Shown: positions 31,690 to 39,968 of the stretch, one piece after another | How the letters are laid out: each line of letters begins with the position of its first letter | Numbering within the stretch: position 1 is the first letter of the stretch | DNA from: Candidatus Omnitrophota bacterium | GTDB lineage: Bacteria; Omnitrophota; Gorgyraeia; Zapsychrales; Fredricksoniimonadaceae | Direction of reading: 5' to 3' | Length of the DNA stretch: 45,384 nucleotides | Assembly (NCBI GenBank): GCA_903944345.1 | Contig: CAJARJ010000013.1 | Location: forward strand, 122,672 to 168,055 | Made by a program: the position numbers and the translations under genes | Notes under the pieces: model-generated | What the model saw: the letters and a program-made list of their open reading frames with translations, nothing else | The model's database searches: none | What the model was told of the DNA's origin: nothing

Positions 31690-31812
31690 CACACAGAATT
31701 GTTTTGTGACATATTTTACATGCGGCAAGGAGAAGATGCTATTCGGGCCGACACGTGGTTGTTCTGCCAGGACCATCAAGAATGACGTTTTAGAAATCTT
31801 TTAACATCATCG
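31686..31812 (+). repeat. long REP composite (about 127 nt)
   Basis: GTGACACACAGAATTGTTTT, TTTTACATGCGGCAAGGAG, AAGATGCTATTCGGGCCGA, CACGTGGTTGTTCTGCC, and the tail ending CATCATCG shared with 26284-26367. The first bases form the TGA of abiEii. Confidence 0.85.
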
Positions 31813-31854
31813 TGGTTCCAATTACTGAACTACCCAGACAGATTTATATTGATT

Positions 31855-32142
31855 TCAGCTGCGTTTGGAAACTCGACGCGGAGCTTTATCATACACATCT
31901 TTCCGGTTTCCAATCAGAAGAACTTGGACATCATGCTTATTGATTTCATAAATAATGCGGTAATCCCCCACCCTGAGCTTACGATATCCGTGGAGCCCTC
32001 GACGCAGAGGTTCACCAAACTGAACTGGATCTGAACCTAAGCGTTCATCAATAGCCCGAGCAATGATTTGCCGGATATTCAGGGGAATCCGGGCAATATC
32101 CTTGGGAATATCCGGATGATATAAAATGTTAAAAATCGCCAT
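31855..32142 (-). CDS. RelE/ParE-family toxin
   Basis: A 95-aa toxin: FNILYHPDIPKDIARIPLNI, then QFGEPLRRGLHGYRKLRVGD with YRIIYEINKHDVQVLLIGNR and KDVYDKAPRR. The stretch PLRRGLHGYRKLRVGDYRII is the diagnostic core. It follows its RHH antitoxin with a TAATG overlap (1 nt). Confidence 0.92.
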   Translation of the reverse strand: MAIFNILYHPDIPKDIARIPLNIRQIIARAIDERLGSDPVQFGEPLRRGLHGYRKLRVGDYRIIYEINKHDVQVLLIGNRKDVYDKAPRRVSKRS

Positions 32143-32369
32143 TAACCCCAGACCTCTTTATGAGAGAGGGCTCGCTTGGTTGAGAATGTTTTCTTTCGTT
32201 GAACCGCCTTCTCATTCCAGAAAGCATCCTCATGCAATTCGAGGGCTTCTTTCAAAAGATCTCTGGCAGCAAGGGACCGAGAAATCCCTTGGCGGGAGGC
32301 CATCTGGCTAATCCCCTCGTAAATGCGGGGCTCAAGAACAACATTAAGTCGCGGATGTGCAGTAGGCAT
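32142..32369 (-). CDS. RHH-type antitoxin (CopG/ParD-like)
   Basis: A 75-aa protein with the ribbon-helix-helix motif RLNVVLEPRIYEGISQMASR, QGISRSLAARDLLKEALELH, and an acidic/basic tail for toxin binding. A Shine-Dalgarno (GGAGGG) precedes the ATG at 32369, and a TATAAT box lies just upstream. Overlaps the RelE gene by 1 nt. Confidence 0.88.
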   Translation of the reverse strand: MPTAHPRLNVVLEPRIYEGISQMASRQGISRSLAARDLLKEALELHEDAFWNEKAVQRKKTFSTKRALSHKEVWG

Positions 32370-32387
32370 CGTTATCCCTCCATTTAT

Positions 32388-32416
32388 ATTATACGAAGTG
32401 TATCATAAGTGATGAA
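32388..32416 (-). promoter_or_regulatory. promoter of RHH/RelE module
   Basis: TATAAT (32388-32393) on the minus strand, with TTCATC 17 nt upstream as a weak -35. An imperfect palindrome around GTAT/ATAC covers the spacer. A leader with GGAGGG follows. Confidence 0.5.
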
Positions 32417-32464
32417 CTAAAACAACAACCAAAACACATCGTTTCAATTTCCTGAAGATAATCC

Positions 32465-32550
32465 GTGACACACAGAATTGTTTTGTGACATATTTTACAT
32501 ACACTGGAACGAAGATGCTATTCGGGCCGACACAACGCCGACCCCTGCGC
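32465..32550 (+). repeat. composite REP element
   Basis: GTGACACACAGAATTGTTTT, GTGACATATTTTACATACA, CTGGAACGAAGATGCTATTC, GGGCCGAC-ACAAC-GCCGACCC. Confidence 0.9.
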
Positions 32551-32565
32551 TCAAAAGCAGACAGA

Positions 32566-32955
32566 TTACAGCTTCCAGTAATCTTTAGGGCCAATGATTC
32601 TTATCTTGTCGTATTTCTCCATCGATAAAAGATCTTTATCACCTGAAAGAATGATGTCGACTTCATTAAACAAGGCATCTGCCAGAACCTGATCGTCCTC
32701 GGGATCCCTGCAAACATGTTGAAGTTTTATGGCGTCTTTGCCCTTGACAAAATGATTGTCAATCACGGAAAGAAGCTCTTTGGCTGTTGCCGGGGAGAAA
32801 GAAAATTTCTGAAGCAGGCTTCTTTGGGTTTCCGCACGGATAAAAGAGGTGATTACAGGGGTATGCGAATAAACCAGATCCTCAAGTATCTCGAAACACG
32901 CGCCCTTGGCGATCAATCCTGACAAAATAACATTTGTATCGACCAGAATCTTCAT
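32566..32955 (-). CDS. PIN-domain toxin (COG1569 type)
   Basis: A 129-aa PIN ribonuclease. Seen: KILVDTNVILSGLIAKG (first Asp at residue 5), SFIRAETQRSLLQKFSFSPA (Glu), CRDPEDDQVLADALFNEVDI (acidic cluster DPEDD) and ILSGDKDLLSMEKYDKIRII (last Asp). All PIN-site acidic residues are present, so it is likely active. Partner RHH antitoxin overlaps by 4 nt upstream. Confidence 0.93.
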   Translation of the reverse strand: MKILVDTNVILSGLIAKGACFEILEDLVYSHTPVITSFIRAETQRSLLQKFSFSPATAKELLSVIDNHFVKGKDAIKLQHVCRDPEDDQVLADALFNEVDIILSGDKDLLSMEKYDKIRIIGPKDYWKL

Positions 32956-33173
32956 GACACAGCCGTGAAGACATCTTCATCGGTCAGCACCACCCCCCTG
33001 CCGGCAAGTTCGCTAATAGCACGATTTCTGGCTCTGGCCAGGTCATGTGAAAAAAAATAGCGCGCCAGGGAGCGCTTGATGATCTCGCTGCGGGAAGAGC
33101 CTTCTTCCTTGACTTCTTTCTCAAGCTTTCTGAGAATTGGTCCCGGCAGACTGATAGAAACGACGTTACGCAT
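32952..33173 (-). CDS. RHH-type antitoxin of PIN module
   Basis: A 73-aa protein: RNVVSISLPGPILRKLEKEV, SSRSEIIKRSLARYFFSHDL, a classic ribbon-helix-helix (CopG/NikR N-terminal type), then AISELAGRGVVLTDEDVFTA. A strong Shine-Dalgarno (GGAGG) 8 nt upstream of the ATG at 33173. Should autorepress through the palindrome at 33185-33205. Confidence 0.9.
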   Translation of the reverse strand: MRNVVSISLPGPILRKLEKEVKEEGSSRSEIIKRSLARYFFSHDLARARNRAISELAGRGVVLTDEDVFTAVS

Positions 33174-33184
33174 AATAGTTCCTC

Positions 33185-33222
33185 CTGTATTAAATATTAA
33201 TACAGTCGCACGCTGTTGTCAA
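33185..33222 (-). promoter_or_regulatory. promoter/operator of PIN/RHH module
   Basis: TTGACA (33217-33222), 17 nt, TAATAT (33194-33199); perfect palindrome CTGTATTAA-3 nt-TTAATACAG (33185-33205) over the -10. Confidence 0.8.
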
Positions 33223-33251
33223 GTTACGGATAAACAGCATCGGGAAAAAAC

Positions 33252-35153
33252 CTAGAGCGAAAAATCTGAAAAACTCTCGAGAGGACTCACATTAACAATA
33301 ACAGGCTCGACTCCCGCGGCCTGACGCAGCTGTTCGGCGGTTTCGGCAGAAAAAACCATACCTGTTGTTTCTGCATCAGATACCAAAGATGGCCTTATTT
33401 GCGCCGGATTAAAGTCCACACCGCCTTTGGCCTCATTTGCGGCGGAGAAACCTGCCTCCTGCTCCGCAGCCCTGAAGTCGGGGTTGACTGAAAAATACAC
33501 AACCGCAATATTGCCCTGGCCAGCCCGTATCAAATCAATGTCCTGAGGCCACTCTGCGTCCTGGAGCGACCGCCAGCCCGCATGAACCGAAGATATAAAT
33601 GGAACCTCCGCCAAAAGCTGCTCGAGCGCACTCAACATATTAACCACACCCACTCCCCGTCCAGTCGCGGAAGAACGCGCCTCTTGCGGAGCCCGGTCTG
33701 CCCAGGGCGGCTGATGAACATCGATCAGACGATCGGCCAGTTGCGCGGGCAGATCATATTTTCCCGAACCAAGCAATTCCAGCGCAATAACATCCTCCCG
33801 GAACGGAACGCTCCGCACCCGCCAGTAAATATCCCGCTGCCCTTCTATGTACTCATGCTGCATATAATTCTCGAGCATATACGCAAGCGGAACCCTTAAT
33901 TTTTCCAGCATCAAATCAAGCTCCCGGGACGTAACACCCCCTCGCAGGCTATCGTGCAACATTCCGGACATTCGATACTCTATGGTCTCAAGAGCAACCC
34001 CTTCTTTCCAGGGAGTTTTCTCCCAAGCCGGCGCAACCGGCAACGGCAGAATATCCTTCTTCATAAAAGACAGCGCTCTTAAATGAACCGAAACCCGCTT
34101 GAAACTTTTACCGGCCAGAAGATCCGGAAAAGATTGCGCGTAATCCAGCACAACCTTTCCCGACCATCCGCCTGAAAAATATTTTCTCGCCCGTATTTCG
34201 CCATCCGGAACATCCTGATACTCTTCAATCGAGGAATGCCTGGCATCCGCAAAACTTTCAACGTACTTTCGCCATATCTGCCGGCAATCCTCCGGGGACG
34301 AGAAATCAATGCCTCCTGTCTTGGACTGATCGGCATACCCCCTGGAGAGTGCAGAATCGCGAACCTTGTCTTTGTACCATACAGCCAGAATAAGAGCATT
34401 GTAAATCTGCCTCAAGCGGGCAAAGTCTGCCCCTTCATTGACCGCCTTCTCAATAACAGGAAGCAGCTCGTCACGCAGAATTTCCGGGGCGATCTGATCA
34501 AAGGAAAAAGGCTGAGGAGAACTTCCGGAAGAAGAACCGGCATAATAATCTTTTTCCAGCAAAACCCGAAGATCCGACTGAACCACACAGGCCGCGCCTC
34601 CCCGGATATTTTCATAAACCATAGCCCTTCCCGGAACAATCCAGACCTTGTTAAACAGATCCAGAGGGATGTCAGAGGTCCCATAGGACTCATGCAAAAG
34701 AGCGTTCAGACGCTTCCAGAATTTACTGCCGTTAACGCCCTGCGGTGACATAAGCGCGGAGGTCAACTGCTTGAGCCGGTAATCTTCCTCCAGCAAGTCC
34801 CGCCCCATCTCTGTCGTAGAGAAATTCTCAGGAATGATGCGCTCTTTCTCATACGGACTCAGATTAACCCAGAGATCCTGCTCGGGCATCGTGAGCGCTG
34901 CCAGAAAATACCGGATCATGCGCTCCGTCTGTTCTTTGAAATCAGCCTTCTCCAGAGGAGCAGCGCCTTCATCAACAATAAACTCAAGATGAAGAGGATC
35001 GTTTCTGTCTATCCTGACCGCAAGCAGGACGGGAACCTGAGCGGACAAGGCATAATCTGCCTCCACGGACACCTGCGCAAAAGCCGGATAACATAATAAA
35101 AACGATAAGCAGAGTAAAAATAATTCGTGACACACAGAATTGTTTTTTGACAT
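33252..35153 (-). CDS. secreted modular protein (Omnitrophota-type family), start in REP
   Basis: A 633-aa protein. The start ATG and the residues MSKNNSVCH come from a REP arm; LFLLCLSFLLCYPAFAQ follows as the hydrophobic core of a signal peptide, so the repeat provides its n-region. No other start precedes the signal peptide. The N-terminal module shared with two other proteins here includes DLWVNLSPYEKERIIPE, TEMGRDLLEEDYRLKQLTSA, YGTSDIPLDLFNKVWIVPG and GGIDFSSPEDCRQIW (to about residue 300). The middle (about 310-560) shows no domain I recognise. The C-terminal tail has GGVDFNPAQIRPS and AAGVEPVIVNVSPL. Exported, function unknown. Confidence 0.88.
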   Translation of the reverse strand: MSKNNSVCHELFLLCLSFLLCYPAFAQVSVEADYALSAQVPVLLAVRIDRNDPLHLEFIVDEGAAPLEKADFKEQTERMIRYFLAALTMPEQDLWVNLSPYEKERIIPENFSTTEMGRDLLEEDYRLKQLTSALMSPQGVNGSKFWKRLNALLHESYGTSDIPLDLFNKVWIVPGRAMVYENIRGGAACVVQSDLRVLLEKDYYAGSSSGSSPQPFSFDQIAPEILRDELLPVIEKAVNEGADFARLRQIYNALILAVWYKDKVRDSALSRGYADQSKTGGIDFSSPEDCRQIWRKYVESFADARHSSIEEYQDVPDGEIRARKYFSGGWSGKVVLDYAQSFPDLLAGKSFKRVSVHLRALSFMKKDILPLPVAPAWEKTPWKEGVALETIEYRMSGMLHDSLRGGVTSRELDLMLEKLRVPLAYMLENYMQHEYIEGQRDIYWRVRSVPFREDVIALELLGSGKYDLPAQLADRLIDVHQPPWADRAPQEARSSATGRGVGVVNMLSALEQLLAEVPFISSVHAGWRSLQDAEWPQDIDLIRAGQGNIAVVYFSVNPDFRAAEQEAGFSAANEAKGGVDFNPAQIRPSLVSDAETTGMVFSAETAEQLRQAAGVEPVIVNVSPLESFSDFSL

Positions 35154-35163
35154 ATTTTACATG
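35127..35163 (+). repeat. REP arm that contains the stop of one gene and the start of the next
   Basis: GTGACACACAGAATTGTTTT, TTGACATATTTTACATG. On the minus strand it reads ATG-TAA-AAT-ATG: TAA (35157-35159) ends the HEAT-like gene and ATG (35151-35153) starts the 633-aa gene, 3 nt apart. Confidence 0.95.
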
Positions 35164-36695
35164 CCTGGAGGAGTCGGTGCCATACGAGGGGCGCGCGCTA
35201 TATGCCTGAACCGCCAGACCAGAAGCTCGCGTTCCCCTGAGACAGTATCATATAAATGCATTTCAGCCGTTCCACCCATCGGGACAATGAGATCAAAACC
35301 TGCTCCATGCGGCTTGAAGTCAATCACGCACGCCATCACAAATGACCATTCAGACCGGTCCAGGCGAAGTGTTGTCTCAAGATGGCGCTCAACATATTCT
35401 GTATCTGAAGGAGCTATCGCAATAACCTGATGCTCGCCAGGCTTCATAAAGAACTCTTGTGAGGCAAGAATTTTTCCACTGCCATCAAGCACCTCAACTC
35501 CGAAACTAAAACTCTCTTCCTCAACTGCCGCAGACTGCCCCGTCTTCAATTTCAAAACTGAGGCAAGATACAAACGCTCCAGAGTATTCGCAGACCGGCT
35601 TAACATGCCCGACATATCTTCAACAGACAAAACAGCAATAATTTTTGCGATCAGAATATCCGCCTGATTATCAAAGAAGCCGAACGTTTTTTCCTGTTGC
35701 GCCGCGGACAATGACGAATAAGGCTTCAGAGTTCCGCCATACCTGTATCTGTCATGCAACAAACCGGGCAATAACCCCGTCAAGTGACGAATGTACTCGG
35801 GGCGATCAAGCCTGAGGATCAGATCTTTGGCCCAGAATTTATCACCATGGTTGTTAGCCATTTCTGGAGCCAAAAGGGTCTGCGCCAGAAAATCGGCATT
35901 TTCACCGATCACCCCTTCAGGACAGTTATCCGGATTGCTTATACTGACCAGATCATGTAACGTGACACTCCCTTTTCGGACCATAGCAAAGAAACTTCGA
36001 TACCAATCAGGATCACCCGTCAAGGCCATTTCGCCGAGTGTATGCATGACAGACCAGCTGTTTTTTGAAAGAACCAGCATTTTCTCAAGCTCAGGTTTAG
36101 CTTCAATTCCTAAAATCTTTACAAGCGCGGTTTGCGCCGATGCACTCACCCTTTCGTCGGCGGAATCCATGCCCTTTCGAACACTGGCAAGGTTGCTGCG
36201 CGAACGCAGGTGTCCCAGCAAACCGAGCATTTTTATTTGAGCCTCAGTATCCGCTTTATCAAAATCCCGTTCAATATACACAACCGCTAACTCGCCCAAG
36301 GCTACAACATAATTGACCATGGAAGGATACTGTTCAGGATCCTGCGCCTCTCCCCAATAAATCCGGGTGATCGACTCCGCCAACTGCTCGGGAGCTGTCT
36401 GATTGACCAAAGTCAACAGATTCTGTAAGGGTTTCAGCTGACTATCAATTTCTATTCGCCACTGCTCGGGAGTCATTTCATACTTTCCCCATTGTTGCAG
36501 CGGGGCTATTGAAGAAAGGAATTGGGGCGGGGGTTGATCTTTGGCTTTCTGAAGTTCTTCAATCTCGTATAACAAAAGCGTTTCTATCCCGGTCTTTGCC
36601 TGATCAGGATTAATAGCCGCACCCCAAACCATTGCCGGAACAACAAGCAAGAAAAAGAAAAATAATTGGTGACACACAGAATTGTTTTTTGACAT
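35157..36695 (-). CDS. secreted protein with helical (HEAT-like) repeats, start and stop in REP copies
   Basis: A 512-aa protein. The start ATG and MSKNNSVCHQ are from the REP arm at 36669-36704, followed by LFFFFLLVVPAMVWGAA, a convincing signal peptide core and cleavage region. The stop TAA and the last Met are from the REP arm at 35127-35163. In between, residues about 120-290 are helical and contain phased alpha-alpha units (LGLLGHLRSRSNLASVRKGM, VSASAQTALVKILGIEAKPE), which suggests HEAT/ARM-like repeats; the C-terminal part is beta-rich. Not related to the modular family by its motifs. Function unknown. Confidence 0.78.
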   Translation of the reverse strand: MSKNNSVCHQLFFFFLLVVPAMVWGAAINPDQAKTGIETLLLYEIEELQKAKDQPPPQFLSSIAPLQQWGKYEMTPEQWRIEIDSQLKPLQNLLTLVNQTAPEQLAESITRIYWGEAQDPEQYPSMVNYVVALGELAVVYIERDFDKADTEAQIKMLGLLGHLRSRSNLASVRKGMDSADERVSASAQTALVKILGIEAKPELEKMLVLSKNSWSVMHTLGEMALTGDPDWYRSFFAMVRKGSVTLHDLVSISNPDNCPEGVIGENADFLAQTLLAPEMANNHGDKFWAKDLILRLDRPEYIRHLTGLLPGLLHDRYRYGGTLKPYSSLSAAQQEKTFGFFDNQADILIAKIIAVLSVEDMSGMLSRSANTLERLYLASVLKLKTGQSAAVEEESFSFGVEVLDGSGKILASQEFFMKPGEHQVIAIAPSDTEYVERHLETTLRLDRSEWSFVMACVIDFKPHGAGFDLIVPMGGTAEMHLYDTVSGERELLVWRFRHIARAPRMAPTPPGM

Positions 36696-36704
36696 ATTTT
36701 ACAT
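36669..36704 (+). repeat. REP arm supplying a start codon
   Basis: GTGACACACAGAATTGTTTT, TTGACATATTTTACATT. Minus strand: ATG at 36695 starts the preceding gene. Confidence 0.95.
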
Positions 36705-36727
36705 TCCCCACCACTCGATGGGCCGCC

Positions 36728-38755
36728 TTAATTATGCAGCGGCTCAATTGAAACAATCTCCGGAACAAAGCCGGACGCAGACTGTAATTGCCCAAGCTGA
36801 ACAGGGTTGATCTCAAATTTGATATCACCTCCGGAATTTTGAGTCGCCAGATCGATTCTTTCCGGATCAAGATCGATACCGCCAGTCCCGGAAACATTCG
36901 ACCTTGCCTCCTTCGGCATAAGCCTGAATATTTCGGATGGCATCCGTTTTCCCGAAGGAAGAAACTGTTTCAAAGTCGTCTGCGAACTTGTTTCGACTCC
37001 GTCCAGCAACAACCCCGTAGGAAAATTATTTAAAACCGATTTATTATCCATCAACTCCAGCAATTGCCCGATATGCTCAATAAAACGCTGACCCGCTTTC
37101 TTGAAGTGTATCATGCCATAATGACTGTACATGAGATCTATGCGTTTGACCTTCTGATCCTCAAGTATTGGAACCAATTGCTCGGGCATGCCCCATATCA
37201 TGGTAATATTTTCAGGTAAAAACCTCCACTGATCATAAAAAGAATCCGAGTACCCTATCAACCGCACATTGCTGATGCGCATTGCCTTGAGCCATTCTGA
37301 TATCTCATGAAGAGCATTTCCCTGACCGGCACCCCAGTCAATAATTACAACCGGATCGCCACTTTGACGTCGTTGATTCAACACCCAAAGAATGATGGCA
37401 CGCAATTTCATCACTCTATCTATCTGATCCAAAGATGAGGTTTGAATACCCCATTCCGTTTCTCTTATCTCCCCTGGAGTATCCATACGAAACGTACCAT
37501 TTGATCCACTGTTCACATCAAAGGGCAGTATATACCGGGTAAGCAACCTGGCCCCGCCCGAAAACACATGCTCAACTGTCTGGTCAGCCAGCTCCAAATG
37601 AGTCGTGTGATTACCGCTTCCTGACAATAGCGCCTTCAGCCGGACAGAAATTTTCAACCCCACAACAGCAAGAAATCTCATTTCTGATCCTGTACTACGA
37701 ACGACATCCATGATTTGAGAGCAGTCCATACCACCCGAGAATATTTTCTGAGGAATAACCTGTTCAGAAATTGAATCAAATTCTTCACGCACAAGGTTAT
37801 ACACTCCTTTACGAAATGTATCCACATACCGCATCCAGATCTTCTGCACTTCTGCGGGATCGTCGATGTTGACTCCTGCGGTCTTGTTTCGATCGACATA
37901 AACGGCCGATAACAGCGACCGTTTGATTTTTCTCTTATACCATGCGGCCAGAACAAGCGACTGATACACCTGACGCAATGGCGCGAAGTTCCGGCCTTCA
38001 TTAACTTCTTGCTCCAGGAGAGGAATGACCACTTCGCGTAAAACGGCAAGGGCAATTGTTTGTGCGCCATTGGCATCCATTCTGTTTTTCTCAATCGCCT
38101 GATAATCGGATTCCAGCATCACCTTAAGTCGAGCAGCCGTTATATACACCTCACCGGCTTCGACATTTTCGTACACTTCCGCCTTCTCCGGCACAATCCA
38201 GACCTTGTTGAAAGTGTCTACCGGAATATCCGTTGTGCCATACTTTTCCTGCGCCAGGGCATACACCTTCTGCCAGAACTTCTTGCCGGTTTCCCCTTCC
38301 GGATACAATAACGACGCGGTCAGCTGTTTTAATACATAGTCCTGTGCCAGAAGGTCTCGGCCCATTTCCGTCTGGCCAAAAGCTTCAGGAATAATGCGGT
38401 CTTTTTCGTACGGGCTCAGGTTAACCCACAGATCTTTTTCGGGAACGGTCAGGCTGGCCAGAAAATATTTGACGAGTTTTTCGGATTCTTTCTTAAGATC
38501 AGCCTGCGACCGAGCGGGTACAAAACCAGGCTCTGCGTCTGTCGGCCAGGGCTGACCGGGATCCAGAATAAAATCAAAACGCAAAGGCTCCTTGGGATAT
38601 ACCTTAAGCCCTTTAAGCAAAGGCGGATGAAATGCCGGGCTCAAAGACAGCATAGCTCCGGGTGGCGGTAAAACAGCCCGGGCATGCGCTGGAGCCAAGC
38701 TCTGAACCAGAAAGGCCAGAAGGATGGCGAAACAAACTACTTCCCTTATAAGCAT
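36728..38755 (-). CDS. secreted modular protein with methyltransferase-like domain
   Basis: A 675-aa protein with a signal peptide (LIREVVCFAILLAFLVQSLA, APAHARA). N-terminal family module: PLRFDFILDPGQPWP, DLWVNLSPYEKDRIIPEAFG, TEMGRDLLAQDYVLKQLTAS, FWQKVYALAQEKYGTTDIPV, FNKVWIVPEKAEVYEN, NGAQTIALAVLREVVIP and NKTAGVNIDDPAEVQKIW. The middle (about 460-600) has DPVVIIDWGAGQGNALHEIS, a good SAM-binding motif I, then IDLMYSHYGMIHFKKAGQRF. C-terminal tail GGIDLDPERID and GFVPEIVSIEPLHN. A secreted protein with a SAM-dependent methyltransferase fold is unexpected, so the domain might bind another ligand. Confidence 0.87.
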   Translation of the reverse strand: MLIREVVCFAILLAFLVQSLAPAHARAVLPPPGAMLSLSPAFHPPLLKGLKVYPKEPLRFDFILDPGQPWPTDAEPGFVPARSQADLKKESEKLVKYFLASLTVPEKDLWVNLSPYEKDRIIPEAFGQTEMGRDLLAQDYVLKQLTASLLYPEGETGKKFWQKVYALAQEKYGTTDIPVDTFNKVWIVPEKAEVYENVEAGEVYITAARLKVMLESDYQAIEKNRMDANGAQTIALAVLREVVIPLLEQEVNEGRNFAPLRQVYQSLVLAAWYKRKIKRSLLSAVYVDRNKTAGVNIDDPAEVQKIWMRYVDTFRKGVYNLVREEFDSISEQVIPQKIFSGGMDCSQIMDVVRSTGSEMRFLAVVGLKISVRLKALLSGSGNHTTHLELADQTVEHVFSGGARLLTRYILPFDVNSGSNGTFRMDTPGEIRETEWGIQTSSLDQIDRVMKLRAIILWVLNQRRQSGDPVVIIDWGAGQGNALHEISEWLKAMRISNVRLIGYSDSFYDQWRFLPENITMIWGMPEQLVPILEDQKVKRIDLMYSHYGMIHFKKAGQRFIEHIGQLLELMDNKSVLNNFPTGLLLDGVETSSQTTLKQFLPSGKRMPSEIFRLMPKEARSNVSGTGGIDLDPERIDLATQNSGGDIKFEINPVQLGQLQSASGFVPEIVSIEPLHN

Positions 38756-38815
38756 AAGGAAAGTATGGAATATAAACTACCGGAATGCCAGACAGAGGAT
38801 AATTGGAGATAATTG

Positions 38816-38895
38816 GTGACACACAGAATTGTTTTTTGACATATTTTACATGCCGCGGGGAGAAGGGGCTCTATTCAGGCCGACACAAGGCCGGC
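38816..38895 (+). repeat. composite REP element
   Basis: GTGACACACAGAATTGTTTT, TTGACATATTTTACATGCC, GAAGGGGCTCTATTCAGGCC, hairpin GGCCGAC-ACAAG-GCCGGCC. Lies between the fcl stop and the 675-aa gene; a partial echo of its edge (GATAATTGGAGATAATTGG) is at 38798-38816. Confidence 0.9.
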
Positions 38896-38897
38896 CA

Positions 38898-39962
38898 CTA
38901 CACCGATACCGGTTTGAGATAATCGTTATACGCCGCAAGAATGCCGTCTTTTAGCGCTGTTGTAGCCGTCCAGCCCAGCGCGTTGATGCGTGAGACATCG
39001 GCCAGCTTTTTTGGCGTGCCATCGGGCTTGGCAGGGTTCCAGGCAATAGTGCCGTCAAAACCGATAACCGTTCTGACCAGCTCGGCGATCTGACGGATGC
39101 TTGAATCTGCACCGGTTCCGACATTGACAAACTCCCCCAGCTCATTGGCCTGGCGGGTTTGCATAAGAAATACACATGCCTGCGACAGATCGTCGGCATA
39201 AAGCAGTTCGCGGAATGGAGTGCCGGTGCCCCACAAGGTAAGGGTATGGGCAGTAATTCCGACCGAGGCCAAGGCCGCCACGATTCGCGTAGGGGAAAAA
39301 TCTTCAAGTCCTTCAAAACCTTTTGGGAAACCATATGACCTGAAATCGGCCGCAATAGCCTCAAACTTGTTTTCTTGCAGCATCTTTGCCAGATGAAACT
39401 TGCGGATCATGGCCGGTAAAAGATGAGAACCCTCAAAATGATAATTGTCGCCGATACCGTACAGGTTGGTGGGCATTACCGAGAGAAAATTAGTGCCATA
39501 CTGCTCGTTATAATAACGGCACAACTTGATGGCCGAAATTTTTGCAACCGCGTAAGCTTCGTTGGTAGGCTCGAGCGATCCGGTCAGCAAATGCTCTTCT
39601 TTCATGGGCTGGGGCGCGTGTTTGGGATAGATGCAGGTCGAACCCAGGTTAAGAAGTTTTTCAACCTTGAACTTGTACGCGGAATTAATAACATTGGCCG
39701 CGATCATAATGTTCTGATAAATAAAATCGGCGGTGTACGTGCTGTTGGCCAGAATGCCACCCACCCGCGCCGCGGCCAGAAACACATAGTCGGGACGTTC
39801 CAGTTCAAAAAAAGCTTCCACCTCCGCCTGGCGGGTAAGGTCCAGCTGGGCGTGTGTTCGCGTAAGCAGACGGGTGTAGCCCTGACGCTGTAATTCGCGG
39901 GTAATAGCCGAACCCACCATGCCTCTGTGCCCGGCTATAAAAATTTTACTGGTCTTGTCCAT
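38898..39962 (-). CDS. fcl: GDP-L-fucose synthase
   Basis: A 354-aa SDR that converts GDP-4-keto-6-deoxymannose to GDP-L-fucose (3,5-epimerase/4-reductase). Seen: IFIAGHRGMVGSAITRELQR (residues 7-26), AAARVGGILANSTYTADFIY, LGSTCIYPKHAPQPMKEEHL, the catalytic AYAVAKISAIKLCRYYNEQY (Y137, K141), MPTNLYGIGDNYHFEGSHLL and FVNVGTGADSSIRQIAELV. It lies 6 nt after gmd, forming a GDP-fucose operon apart from the main polysaccharide locus. An unusual insertion around ADFRSYGFPKGFEGLEDFSP (about 210-235), absent in the standard E. coli enzyme. Confidence 0.95.
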   Translation of the reverse strand: MDKTSKIFIAGHRGMVGSAITRELQRQGYTRLLTRTHAQLDLTRQAEVEAFFELERPDYVFLAAARVGGILANSTYTADFIYQNIMIAANVINSAYKFKVEKLLNLGSTCIYPKHAPQPMKEEHLLTGSLEPTNEAYAVAKISAIKLCRYYNEQYGTNFLSVMPTNLYGIGDNYHFEGSHLLPAMIRKFHLAKMLQENKFEAIAADFRSYGFPKGFEGLEDFSPTRIVAALASVGITAHTLTLWGTGTPFRELLYADDLSQACVFLMQTRQANELGEFVNVGTGADSSIRQIAELVRTVIGFDGTIAWNPAKPDGTPKKLADVSRINALGWTATTALKDGILAAYNDYLKPVSV

Positions 39963-39968
39963 AAAAGG

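Noticed and set aside
26077-32550. Integron cassette array with attC sites
   Set aside because: TA cassettes separated by repeats look like a superintegron, but no GTTRRRY/RYYYAAC core sites, no attC fold and no integrase are seen; the repeat arms have IS/REP-like symmetry.
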